DNA from: Kappaphycus alvarezii
Lineage: Eukaryota > Rhodophyta > Florideophyceae > Gigartinales > Solieriaceae
Reading direction: 5' to 3'
NCBI GenBank assembly: GCA_002205965.3
Contig: NADL03000150.1
Location: forward strand, 1-64,000
Length of the DNA: 64,000 nt
The notes below the pieces were generated by a model. The model had not been told where the DNA came from and made no database searches. It worked only from the letters and a program-made list of their open reading frames with translations. Of this stretch, positions 44,177 through 54,800 are shown piece after piece. The translations under genes were made by a program, and so were the position numbers. Each line of letters begins with the position of its first letter. The stretch's first letter is position 1.

Positions 44177-44303
44177 GAGGACCTCATTAATTGTTAGTTT
44201 CTTAAGTATCTTTTGTTTATAGTACATCATCCACACAAATTGTTTGTATGTATTTCCTGGTACCTTCTGTAGTTTTGTTCGGACTTTAGAGATAGCCAAA
44301 AGT

Positions 44304-44311
44304 CTATATAA
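44304..44311 (+). promoter_or_regulatory. LTR TATA box with downstream stem-loops
   Basis: TATATAAG, followed ~40 bp later by inverted repeats AAGTTG(GCAGA)CAACTT (44348-44364) and GAAGTTGA(GAG)TCAACTTC (44386-44404). All three are repeated in the other family G LTRs. Confidence 0.6.
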
Positions 44312-44707
44312 GCTGAGTAAACTGCTTCCTCATGGAGAGTTCAAGCAAGTTGGCAGACAACTTCAAGCCAAGTCCAGAGTAGTAGGAAGTTGAGAGTCAA
44401 CTTCAGACCCAAGAAAACGTTTTCTTACGCTAGTCGCAGAGCGTCGGTGGTAGACCCTGCCCCTTTTATACTTGCTTGTAGCTTCCTCAACTCTCTTCTA
44501 TATACACTCCCTTTTGTTCGTTCAACAATACCACGGTAGCACATTTGTCGCTCGCAACACCTCTTTCTCAGGGTAATTGGTTCCCAGGATCTCTTCCCCC
44601 GCCGATTTACCCCTATCATTTGGTACTCTTGTGGAGGGGGTTGCACCCGAGGTATTCGAGTTGAGCAGTAGTAAGGAACACTTCGTTGGGATTTCTTTTC
44701 TGTAATC

Positions 44708-45910
44708 ATGGATCTCAACGCTGCTCGTATAACGTTCACAGGGGGCAAGAAAGAAGACGTTGAGGAGTTTCTCTATACATATGTCAACGTTGTGATGCGT
44801 GAGAAGGGCGATGAAGAGAAGGCCGCAAGTATCTTTGCCTATCTTCATGGTGACGCAGAGCACAAATATAAGTCCAAGTTTATCAACGGGTGGTCTCTTA
44901 ACGGGAATGGGCGTAACTTCGGTGACGTATGTGAGTGGCTTGTGAAAGAGTATGCTAAGGAGGTAGAACCAGATGAGATGATTCGTACCGCCATAGAGGC
45001 CCGGCTCAACTTCGACGATTTGTTAAGCTCATTGGTGTACTTGTGTGATCTTTATGAAAAGGCTGGGTTCAACGCCCAAGTCAAGTACGGAATGCTGCGT
45101 AAGGCGGCTATGGGGGATAAGCGGCTCTCCGATTTCCTCCTCATCAAGGGCCCTCACACTTTTAATGAACTGAAGGGTACCATAGTAGAATTTGTCAAAA
45201 ATTCGGAGACGTTTCAGTCACTGAGTGAGGTACCGAGGGAATCCCGCACATCGATGTCTATCGTACATCCTGAAAAGAATTATCAAAGGCCGGCTACTAG
45301 TGCAGCGGCATTAGAATCTGTCAGGAAAGATGTCAAAAACTTGGAAGAAAGGTTGGAAACCCGATTCGATAATCGACTTGACATGATAACCTCGCAGTTG
45401 GAAAGCCTTACTCTTACCATTAAGAAGAACCAGTCTGGGGCCCCTAAGGCCGCAGAAGTCTGTTCTTACTGTCACAAGCCTGGACACTTTGCAAGTAGGT
45501 GTCCTGATAATCCACACAGAAACACTCGTTGTGGAAAGTGCGGAAGTTACGGGCATCATGAAAGTAACTGCTGGTCTAAAGACAACAGAAGAGCAAATTT
45601 ATCGGACGCAAGGAGCGAGTCAGGACCAGAGGTGAAAATCTTAGAAAATAGAAGGGATCAAAGGTTGACGGATGCCGGTAACGTATCCATCGCTGAAGAG
45701 ATTAGTCAAGTCAATGTGACAAAAAGGGATGGGGAAGGGAACATTTTATCGAAGAAACCTAGGCTAGATTCTGGAATGCTGGAGCATATCCCAGCACCTG
45801 TACCTCCTCGAACCAAGAGGTCTCATCAAGTTGTTCCAGGAATGGGAGTCACTCCGGCCAAGAAGACGAAAAGAGTAAGAAAGTTAAGAGTATCTCGAAG
45901 GACGTACTAG
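44708..45910 (+). CDS. Family G gag
   Basis: 400 codons from ATG 44708 ('MDLNAARITFTGGKKEDVEE'). The first ~190 residues form a retrotransposon capsid-like helical region ('AASIFAYLHGDAEHKYKSKF'). Residues ~205-235 look coiled-coil. Two CCHC knuckles follow: 'CSYCHKPGHFASRC' and 'CGKCGSYGHHESNC' (both CX2CX4HX4C), then a basic C-terminus ('PAKKTKRVRKLRVSRR'). It binds and packages element RNA in known families. It begins ~90 bp after the 5' LTR. Confidence 0.85.
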   Translation: MDLNAARITFTGGKKEDVEEFLYTYVNVVMREKGDEEKAASIFAYLHGDAEHKYKSKFINGWSLNGNGRNFGDVCEWLVKEYAKEVEPDEMIRTAIEARLNFDDLLSSLVYLCDLYEKAGFNAQVKYGMLRKAAMGDKRLSDFLLIKGPHTFNELKGTIVEFVKNSETFQSLSEVPRESRTSMSIVHPEKNYQRPATSAAALESVRKDVKNLEERLETRFDNRLDMITSQLESLTLTIKKNQSGAPKAAEVCSYCHKPGHFASRCPDNPHRNTRCGKCGSYGHHESNCWSKDNRRANLSDARSESGPEVKILENRRDQRLTDAGNVSIAEEISQVNVTKRDGEGNILSKKPRLDSGMLEHIPAPVPPRTKRSHQVVPGMGVTPAKKTKRVRKLRVSRRTY

Positions 45911-45981
45911 AGTATGTGAAGAGGTACAATTTGGTGGCTGAGCTTGCATAGGCCCCAACTGGGATAACGTTTGGTCAACTT

Positions 45982-46584
45982 TTGAGGGGCGACGCAGAGG
46001 ATGCGAGAAAAGAACTCAAAAAAATTATCAGGTCTAATAAGTCCGCTAAGGGTAAGAAACTGTTTCTTCAATCGGCCTCGACAGCACCAAGACGTCTTAA
46101 GCTGGTACCAGTCAAAGTATTGGGTATGAAAACCCAGGCTCTCTTCGATTCGGGTGCTGTTCCAAACCTCATTTCAGAAACTTTGGTGACAGATATAGGT
46201 CTCTACATTACTCCAACGACTCGAAAAATAACTGTGGCGGATGGAACCGTATCAAAATGCATGGGCACTGTTGACAATGTTTCCGTGTTCTTTGGGGACT
46301 CTAAAGTTGATGTAGACTTTCCTGTCATGCCTGATCTCCCTTTCGATGCAATCATTTGCTGCCCTACCATGGAAAGACTAGGGACATGCATTGACTTGGG
46401 CAATCAAATGGTTTCAGTTAATATTGACGGCAGAACCGTGAAGATGCCCCTGGATTTCGACAAAAGCACGCATCCTGAAGATTTAAAAGAAACGGACAGT
46501 GAAGATTTCACTTCTAGCTATGACAGCGAAGATTCGGAAGCAGCTAACACTTTCGGAAGTGGAAAATGGTACCCTCGGGGGTAA
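45982..46584 (+). CDS. Family G protease region
   Basis: Contains the aspartic protease motif 'ALFDSGAVPNLISETLV' and the downstream 'LPFDAIICCPTMERLG' hydrophobic-Gly region expected of retropepsins. A Glu/Ser/Asp-rich stretch follows. It lies between gag and RT, as in gypsy elements. Confidence 0.8.
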   Translation: MRGDAEDARKELKKIIRSNKSAKGKKLFLQSASTAPRRLKLVPVKVLGMKTQALFDSGAVPNLISETLVTDIGLYITPTTRKITVADGTVSKCMGTVDNVSVFFGDSKVDVDFPVMPDLPFDAIICCPTMERLGTCIDLGNQMVSVNIDGRTVKMPLDFDKSTHPEDLKETDSEDFTSSYDSEDSEAANTFGSGKWYPRG

Positions 46585-46774
46585 TGAACATGGCATGGGA
46601 CGATTATGATTCTAGGTTTGAAACAGATGACGACTGGAATTCTAGGATAAGTTTGAAACCCGAATATGTTTCTTTTTGCGATGATATCGAATAAAAGGAC
46701 AGAATTCGGAGCATAAAAGAAGATTACCTTTGCAAAGAAAATAAGAATACGTCGAATTCCATATATGAAGATGT

Positions 46775-48260
46775 GTGCACGACGGAGAGGTCCTTCAAAA
46801 TATTGAGGTTCAGAATCAAGAACAAAAAGGGCATCAAATGGCAGAAATCCAAGGAAAAGTGCAGCACCTTCCCGCCGCCGCCTCACTGAAAATATCCGAC
46901 ATGTTTACATCTTCCGAAGTAATTGCATGGAGCGCTTCAGATCTAAGACAAGCAACCGTACCGGTCACTCACTCATTTGAGCTTATCGACACTCAGCCGA
47001 TTTACCACAGGCCTAGGCGTCAACCGCCAAAATATGACCAATTAATCTCAGAAAATGTTACAAGTATGCTGAAAAATGATATTATTCAACCAGTTTCATC
47101 CTCATGGTCATTTCCGGTTGTGATAGCACCAAAGAAGGATGGAAAACTTCGCTTTTGCGTCGATTACGACAACTGAACCAGAGAATGATACCCGATCGAT
47201 TTCCTATTCCAAACATGGAGGAGATCCTCGAGGACCTGAAGGATGGGAGATATTTCACCTCAATTGACCTTTACACTGGCTATTGGCAGATTCCATTAGA
47301 TGACAAATGTAAGGAAAAAACAACCTTTACCAGCAAAGCCGGTACTTTCAGGTTCGAAGTGATGCCTTTTGGTCTCATGAATGCCCAGCTACATTCCAAA
47401 GAATGATGAACGAGGTTTTGAAAGGACTTCCATTTGCAAGAGTTTATATCGATGATGTGGTGATATTCTCAAAAACATTAGATCAGCACATCTCGCACGT
47501 CAGGACAGTTGTGGAGAGAAAATCGAATATAGCTTGAAAATTAAGTTGAGCAAATGCTTCTTTGCGAAAACTTCTATCCAATTACTCGGTCATATCTTCG
47601 ACCAAGAGGGAATTAGAGTGGATCCAGAGAAAATTAAAAAAATAAAGTTGGCACCAAGGCCCGCTTCAAAGAGGAGGTCCGAAGCTTTTAGGACTGGCCT
47701 CATATTAAGAAGATTTATCAAAGATTTCGCCAAACTGCAGCACCGTTACATGCCAGCACTACGAAGAACGGAAAATTTTACTGGAACAAGGAAATGCAAA
47801 CTGCATTTGAGGAGCTTAAAGATAAGCTATGTGTCCCCCAGTGCTCATGTATCCAGATTTCAAGAGACCATTTGTTGTGGAGACAGATGCCTCAGAACGG
47901 TCTTTGGGTGCCGTTTGTCCCAAAAAAGATGAAAACGGAAGACTACACCCTGTTCAATTCGCAAGCCGAACTCTGAATGATGCGGAAAAGAGATACTCAG
48001 TCTGCGAGAAAGAAGCGCTAGCTGTCGTCTTCGCGCTGAAAAAGTTTCGCGTATACCTTTTATCACTCGAGAAATTTGTCTTGATAACTGATCACCAGGC
48101 ACTTAAACAGCATTCCAAAAGAAGGATGTACATCACCGCTTGGCCCGATGGCTCGACATTTTCGCAGAATATCGGTTTGAAATTGTGTATAGACCCGGAC
48201 GCAATAATCAGCCTGCCGATTACCTATCCCGCTTGAGGGACGCACTGATTCCAAATGAAA
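46775..48260 (+). mobile_element. Family G RT and RNase H region, broken
   Basis: RT: 'HRPRRQPPKYDQLISENVTS', 'VVIAPKKDGKLRFCVDY', 'TSIDLYTGYWQIPLDDKCKE', 'FEVMPFGLMNA' and catalytic 'ARVYIDDVVIFSK' (about 47440-47475). RNase H: 'FVVETDASERSLGAVCPKKD', 'RYSVCEKEALAVVFALKKF' and 'LITDHQAL'. A few breaks. Confidence 0.85.
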
Positions 48261-48423
48261 AAGCTTCGGAGGACATCGTCGGAGTCGCCGAGTTGCAGTT
48301 GCCGAACGATAACGAGTACGAAGCTAATATTCACGGACTGATCAAATTCCTCGATGGACTAGAAATGAGAAAGGTTGATCTTGAACAAGAAATTGGGTAC
48401 GCAGGAATCAAAAGGCTTTTACA

Positions 48424-49590
48424 TTGTGGAATGGGAAACTCTTCCGGCACACTAAAGCCGGTCCCCGACTAGTGGCCCCTTTGAAAGAAAGAATGAAGAT
48501 CTTGAGGACTTTCCATGATGAGCTAGGGCATTGGGATCTCGAAACAACCAAAAAATTCGTAACTGAGAGATTCTGGTGGCCCGGTATCCATAAGGACGTC
48601 TATAATTTCGTGAAAAGCTGCGACAACTGCCAAAAATTCACTCCAATACGGAAGTATAAGACAACTCTAAGTTTTCCAGTTTCCGGTCTCTTTGAAACCT
48701 TCTCAATTGACTTCGCGGGCCCGTTCAAGGAAACTTCTTCCGGAAACAAATATCTCCTTATAGGGGTGGAACATCTTACTGGATGGCCAATAGCAGTTGC
48801 AGTTGAGGAGGCAAATGCTGAGGTGGTACTGAGATTCATCGAAAAAGAAATAATTGAACCGTTTGGTCTTCCAAAAAGGATCATCTCGGATAACGCCCTT
48901 TGTTTTACTGCAACTTCACTGCTTCGTTTTTTGGAAGAGAAAGGGATTCAGCTGAAGACCGTTCTCGCATACGCTCCTATGTCCAACGGGAAAGCGGAGA
49001 GGATGGTTGGAACCATCAAACGAGCAATATCGAAAACTATGTCGGAGAATGAAATCCAGTGGGAAGATGCCTTACCAAAAGTGTTATACGGCTATCGTCG
49101 AAGAAGAGGAAGAAATGGACGCTCACCATTCGAGCTAATGTACGGAAGGGCTCCTAGAATGTTACAGAGAGACATGGAAACAAATATTATCGATGAAGAG
49201 AGTAGGGAAGTTGAACTACTGGCCACCGAAGGCTGGAGATCACACCGCGCGCTAACACAGACAAGAAATAAGGATGCAGAACCTGCAGTCAGAACCTTTT
49301 CAGTTGGCTCTAAAGTACTTGTAGTACATGGAAAAGCAATGCAGCAGGCTGTGAAGTGGCCGGCCTTCCAAACCAAGTACTCGAACCCTTGCATCGTCAC
49401 GGAGGAAAGACACCCGCACTATCAGCTCTGTTCAAGCTCAGGGAAGAGATCAAGGAGGGCCATCCATGCACGTCGTCTGGTCCCTTACCATCAGAGGCCT
49501 GAAGAATTCCTTCTCACACAGGACTATGCGCAACCACGGGGCATACTCATCTTTAACTATAGAATGATTCCTATGGGAGGAAAAAGGGCC
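48424..49590 (+). CDS. Family G integrase
   Basis: Zinc-binding HHCC (H in 'HDELGHWDLETT', CDNC in 'VKSCDNCQKF'), DDE core with 'FSIDFAGPFK', 'RIISDNALCF' and 'SNGKAERMVGTIKRA', then a C-terminal SH3-like region ('TFSVGSKVLVVHGKAMQQ'). This integrase is open and complete by these landmarks. It leads directly into the post-integrase module. Confidence 0.88.
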
Positions 49591-50691
49591 TGGGAATGGA
49601 TCATCTCGTTACGCGGGACTACTACGAACTCCACGTAATCATCCATTTCTACATTAATATATGCCTATGTTTTCGTACGTTGAACGGACCATTGCTACCT
49701 GAAGAAGATTTCCGACTATTAATAAGAGTTCTATTTTCATTCCAAAACGGAAGGTTCACGGAAGCAGGTCCAGAGTTTGTGGAGGTAATATATCATTACT
49801 CTATAGGAAGATATGGAATGGTAGCTGCTGGAGACTTGTCGCAAACGTATCTGAATATTATCCGTCCAATTTACGTATTTCTCAAGAACAACCAAGACGT
49901 GCGACTGAGAGGTTACGCCTTACCCCCGGATATGGAATACAGCTGGTCCCGTATCCTCTATGGGAACCTTACGTTTCTCCGCCACAAATTGGGAACGTTG
50001 GAGGCGGCGAGGATCCTCCTGAAGCAGTGATGATGACCAGAGGAGGACCTTCAGGAGACAACAACCCGCCCAGAAGAGGTTCCGGTCGTCCCCCGAGAGG
50101 ACCTCGTGCAGGTCCCAGTACGTCAGGAGCTGGTCGCGGCCATTCATCGGGACCGTCCACCACAACTTCATCTCTAGCTCTCCTTCACAACCATGCACAG
50201 CATACAGTCGGAAGAAGAAGATTATCTTTTTGGCTGCGCAATATCTCCGAGGATGCGAACGATGCGCAGGTCATTTCTTATTTCATGATAAGCATCTGTT
50301 TATGTTTTAGGGCGCTACATGGACCGCACTTATCTTACGAAGATTCGTTCTTGATGATGCGCGTCTTCTTTTCTTATCGGCATCCATTCCTCCGGCATCT
50401 TCCAGAAGAGTTTGCATATCACATATATTTTTTCACTCTTGGAAGATTCGGAAGAGTCACGGAAGAAGAATGTATTCAACCCCACCTCGATGTATCAAAC
50501 CAATATATGAGGCTATGCTACAAAGTGAGGTACCAGTAATGCGAACCTACTTTTTAGAGCATCATATTGGTAATCAGTTGCATCCGTACCCGTTTGAGAG
50601 ACCATATTTTATCAATAAGACAGCGAACACTAACGGAAGCAGAAGAAGAGCAGTGACGAGTCGGGACGTTCGTCTTGAGCGGAGGGCGTGA
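49590..50691 (+). CDS. Post-integrase tandem module, second copy
   Basis: Same arrangement as 12006-13020: module 1 ('FYINICLCFRTLNGPLLPEE', about 49620-49985), a basic/Gly-Pro linker ('PRRGSGRPPRGPRAGPSTSG', 50057-50116), module 2 ('YFMISICLCFRALHGPHLSY', 50280-50340, through 'HHIGNQLHPYPFERPY'). It ends just before the purine tract and the LTR. Broken lightly. Confidence 0.75.
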
Positions 50692-51386
50692 TGTGCGCAA
50701 ATTCGCACACGAAAAAATCTAGATGAGGACCATGATTGTATACAGTATCGGAATTGGGAAGATATTTTTACAGTTTTTGAATTTGCAAGATATTTTTAAT
50801 TTGGGTGAGTGTGGCAAATTCATCGGTTGATTTTTTATTTTAGGACACGCTGTCATAGTAGATGTCAGTACAGTTCCAGGTTGTGGGTGATACTACAAGT
50901 ACTCTGAAAGGTCTATATAATGGCCACATCAATTCCCACCCCTGGCCGATGGGTGGCTGGCATGGGTATGGCACCTAGATATTTACCTTGAGGAAATTTT
51001 AGTCTCTCTGGTTCACACGATTCCGTGAATGCATTTTATGGTTATTAGTATGTTTGTTTGAGACTTTTGGGTAGCCAAAAGTCTATATAAGCCGAGTAAA
51101 CTGCTTCCTTAGTGAGGTCAAGCAAGTTGGCAGACAACTTCAGGTCAAGCTCCGAGTAGTAGGAAGTTGAGAGTCAACTTCAGACCCAAGAAAACTTTTT
51201 CCTAGTCGCAGAGCATCAGTGGTAGACCCTGCCCCTTTATACTTGCTTGTACCTCTCAACTCTCTCCATATACACTCCTTTTTATTTGTTCAACTATACC
51301 ACGGTAGCACTTTTGTCGCTCGCAACACCTCCGTCTTGGGGTAGTTGGTTCTAAGTATCTCTTCTCCCGACGATTTACCCCTATCA
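50690..51386 (+). repeat. Family G LTR type C (3' LTR)
   Basis: 697 bp, TGATGTGCGCAAATTCG...CCCCTATCA, preceded by GAGCGGAGGGCG. No acidic ORF. Close to the reverse copy at 18399-19116. TATATAAG at 51084-51091. Confidence 0.88.
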
Positions 51387-52140
51387 ACGTCCTTTTCTAC
51401 ATTGAGGTGTGGGGCTCGAGCTGCTGTCGACGTTTGCAGTTGCATCGATGCGGGTTTTTGAGATGGGATCCACCAAGAGGAGAATTTTTTGCTCCCAAAA
51501 TGGCCGCTTCCCAGCTTCTCAGAAAGCAAAAGGTTTGTATGTTTTGCTCTTGGCAGATGTATTCGATCTATGAAAGTTTTCCATACATAGTTGCCTTTGA
51601 AATTTCTGTCCCGTCATCCAATACGTTGATATCCCCGCTATCTGCTGTTGCTTTTTTCAGAGTTCCTGTTGACAACAGGCTCTTATCTCTTTAGTCTCGA
51701 AATAAAAGATGTACACAGTTTAAGCGAACAAAATCGGCGCAATGACTTACACATTTCTACGAGTATCGTGAAACAATTGTCATGTTTTTCCACCGCAGGA
51801 ATTCTTGCTGTAGGGTGGGGAAGAGTTTTGAGTACTTTAATACCTGGAAAGTAGGATTATTTTCTGGAGGGGGAAGGTTTTTGTGTTTTACTCTTGGGAA
51901 ATATATCCGATCTGGAGTGAGTCCAGATGATCTGTTAGAGGTTTAGCCGATTGTGTTTTGGGTTACACACTAAGAAATTGTGGAGCGGGGAGAAGGTTTC
52001 GGTGTTTTACTCTTGGAATATTTATTTGATCTATCGTAAAGTTTTTCAGACAGCCACAATTGACTTCAAAGATGGTAGAGGAAAATTTTGGGTGCTTCAA
52101 TGTTGAAAGATGTGGTCGGTTGGTGCCTGGAATATCTTAG
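51387..52140 (+). mobile_element. Cluster of short inverted-repeat element ends
   Basis: Four successive starts: about 51525 (AAAGGTTTGTATG), 51866 (GGGGAAGGTTTTTGTG), 51990 (GGGAGAAGGTTTCGGTG), 52079 (AAAATTTTGGGTGCTTC). The first three continue as subfamily 1 (TCTTGG...GAT..ATCTAT), the fourth as subfamily 2 (GATGTGGTCGGTTGG). All point the same way. Confidence 0.55.
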
Positions 52141-52229
52141 AGTGTTACCGGTGATGAAAAGTCCAATTTTCCAGCAAAGTAACCTGATATCTTGTATGAA
52201 GCAAAAAGCTTTGAGCATACCACAAGATA

Positions 52230-52620
52230 TGCCAGCCTTAACTCACCCTTCTCCCACCTTACCTCTAACCCTCCAGATCGGAATGACATCACCAACGTCG
52301 TCGTTTTCTGAAGAGTTGAGATCAGACCAGTCCGACCAGCCAGCAGGCACCTACAAATGCTGCCTGCCGTAGTGTCCCATCGGAAGCAGGTTAGTGTACT
52401 TTTCCGTGGCCGTAATAACCCCACTCTCGCACCATCTCGTGCCCATCGACTCCCTTGGGTGTTGTTTGGCAATCGGCGGCTTCCACCAAGGTAGAAGATT
52501 GGAGCTTCCCACCACTAGGTGAGTGGCGCGGGTTTTCAGTACCACAGGGTAGTTCCCTATGGGCCTGCCTCTTTTGGGGAACATACAGAGCCGAGTGAGA
52601 ATCCGACCTTAAGCTATCAA
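52230..52620 (-). mobile_element. Diverged ORF tail of the inverted-repeat family
   Basis: On the minus strand 'VPAGWSDWSDLNSSENDD' parallels 'VPVSWMDWSHSNSVEGDN' at 41.5 kb, and the preceding ~80 residues align weakly, with the frame broken. It also aligns at DNA level with 30085-30290. Confidence 0.5.
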
Positions 52621-53070
52621 GTAGTGCCAACAAAAGGTTCATCACGGAGCGGTTCTTTGTAGGATCCTCCGGGATGTCCAAATGCCAGTCTCCTTCGTCC
52701 CCGCCCTCCTCTCCGCAATAATTTGACTCGTTGAAGATTGTGACGTTAAATGATTAAGGAATACAGTAATTACTGAATAAAGATGTAGAGTGGAGTGCTA
52801 TCTGCGCTATCGCAACATTTCTCGTAATGCAAACAATTATACATCTCCATCACAGTTAATAAACCCGGTATTTTCCTATCCTTACACGTGGGTGTGGCCT
52901 ACTGTGGGTGGTGCAAAGGTTAGGAGTCCTATGAATCTCTCGCTCAGCGATATCTCTTTTATTCTCTAGGCCCCCCTCTTTTTCCTCCTTCTGAGCAGTA
53001 CTGACCTTTTCGAGCGGTTCAGATATCCTGTTCCCGGCGGAAAAACCCCGTCTACCTCACCTCCGAACTC
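52621..53070. other. Unassigned stretch
   Basis: No gene or repeat recognised. Confidence 0.4.
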
Positions 53071-53199
53071 CATCATGCGAAGTACGAACGTTTATTCCTT
53101 TCATCTGGCCTGCTGGCCGTGCCCGCCTGCTCTCCTTACTTACCAAATCTTCTTGTTCCGTATTTTCCGCACTCCCTCACCCCACCGGGGCACCTATTT

Positions 53200-53690
53200 G
53201 TCCTCCCATGGTTGGAAGGTTCTCGTTGTACTTCGTCTTGGTATCTCGCTGTCCTCTAGGCGGTCACGTTGCCCCGTTTGCGCCCGGCGTTCCTCAGATG
53301 TTGCCCCTTTTCTGGACCCCTCGGCAAACACGCTCTGACCTGTAAATATGACGATGGACAAACGAGCAGACTCATTGTACTCCGGGATGCCTTCACGGTA
53401 CTGCAAGGAATTGGGCATCTCCGCGCTCATCGAACACACCCTTCCCCCTACGGATCCAAACTCGTCCCCATCTCCACGCATGGGCCTCTACATTCTGGGT
53501 GCCTATGGGCTCTACTCTCTTGATATCGCCCTGGATGCCACTGTGGCCCATCCTCACTCCATCAATTGCATCTCCCAATGCGCATCTAACGCCGGCTCCG
53601 CTGCAGATCTTGCTGAGCAGGCGAAATTCCGACATTATGGTCCGCACTGCAACGCTCAGGACCTTTCCCTTTCCGGTAGGTGTTGATCCT
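53200..53690 (+). pseudogene. LINE-like reverse transcriptase C-terminus
   Basis: 'RCPVCARRSSDVAPFLDP', then in another frame GKHALTCKYDDGQ-like residues, resemble the CPxC...H.L.C zinc motif after LINE RT domains. 'IALDATVAHPHSINCISQCA' and 'GSAADLAEQAKFRHYGPHCN' resemble the conserved 'DATV...' and 'KxxxY' tail of the same proteins. The ORFs 53075-53338 and 53348-53686 lie in different frames, so the copy is frameshifted. Only the extreme C-terminus is left, which fits 5'-truncated LINE insertion. Confidence 0.55.
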
Positions 53691-53907
53691 ATGGAGCTTT
53701 AGGGGGCAGCGGAACAAAATTTTTTCGCCTTCTCGCTTCTTTCGCTTCAAGCCGCCGGAATTCGGCGCCAGCGTTGTAGCTTCAGGACTTAGTTACCCGC
53801 TTTTCGTTTTGCCTTCATGGGATTCTGGCCCACCAGGTCAATACCCGCCGCGTGCCTGAGTAGTTATTATTGGTGTTCCCCTAACCTACGCTTTAAGGGC
53901 TTTCGTT

Positions 53908-54060
53908 TCTGGGGAAAGGTTTGGGTGTTTACTTTGGAAGATATATCCGATCTATCCCATGGTTTTCCAGACAACCGCATTCGACTCAAAAAGGGCTATA
54001 CCGACACAGTAATGGGGAAGGAACTACGCTCCTGAAATGCTACCTTCAGGCCAGTGTAAT
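53908..54060 (+). mobile_element. Subfamily-1 short-element end
   Basis: GGGGAAAGGTTTGGGTG onward, ~150 bp almost identical to 8400-8550 through 'GCTACCTTCAGGCCAG', then cut off. Confidence 0.65.
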
Positions 54061-54724
54061 AGATTTCCACACACTGAATTTGCATTCAAACCTTCGGTAA
54101 ATTGACTCTGTTTTTTGCCGACATGTATCCTACAACAATCAAATCCTTCGATTTCCACCGTAATTCCAGTTTGAGTGAAACTTTGCTTATAAGCAACTAA
54201 GGCCTGTATAGTTCACATTTACTAGAATTAAAGTGCTGCATATTTGGGCGTAAAAGTCGTACATGATTTTTGCACTAATCTATCTGTTGTTAAATGTGAT
54301 ATCGAGCAAAATTAAAGCAAAATCTTCACTACAATACTGGATCAATGTATTCCCACGGGTAGAAAAAAATTGAAATTTGGTTTATTGTAACTTAGGGAAA
54401 GGTGCGGGGGAAATTCGGATATTGGATATTGATGCAAAAGCATGCGGCGGCCGCTGTCCTGTCTAACTCAGATTGCCTCCAGGCTGGGCTCGAGGCAGAC
54501 CTCTAATGAATATTTTGTGTACCGTACCACCGTATTTCCGTCTGCCAATCCGCGACTAGGTCATGTAACACTGGAAACGGCGGCCCATATCTTTCAAACA
54601 TTAAAACACCTTAAACTTCAGAGGCTGTCATGTCCAACGCGGCATGCCTGCTCGCCGGCATTGAGCCGACCCTGTAAGGAAGGTCATGTACTGCAGTGTT
54701 ACCAATCAGCGACGAATTATCCCA
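54061..54724. other. Unassigned stretch
   Basis: No feature recognised apart from short shared words with the inverted-repeat family (ATGTCCAACGCGGC near 54630). Confidence 0.35.
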
Positions 54725-54800
54725 CATAACGCATTAGCCGCGTGGATATAACCGACCACATCTTCCATTACTTAAATAACCCGAAAATTTCCCCTTAAAC
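54725..54800 (-). mobile_element. Subfamily-2 short-element end
   Basis: Near-identical to 14680-14753. Minus strand starts GGGGAAATTTTCGGG. Confidence 0.55.

Larger units (their letters stand above)
43121..44618 (+). repeat. Family G LTR type B (5' LTR)
   Basis: 1498 bp, TGTCGGAACG...CCCCTATCA. Upstream part with CCCCTATTTAAAGTGCTATAG-like promoter (about 43442), acidic ORF, TATATAAG (44304-44311), two stem-loops. The upstream part matches 9587 onward and the fragments at 30740 and 62736. Confidence 0.8.
43121..51386 (+). mobile_element. Family G Ty3/gypsy element, longest copy, fossil
   Basis: Parts in order: type B LTR (43121-44618), primer site TGGTACTCTTGTGG, gag with two zinc knuckles, protease, RT, RNase H, integrase, post-integrase tandem module, purine-rich tract, type C LTR (50690-51386). 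The two LTRs share only their last ~400 bp, and the flanking bases (ATATC and ACGTC) do not match. The whole therefore looks like a recombinant. Coding parts are well preserved, with roughly half a dozen breaks, so it is fairly young. Confidence 0.88.
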
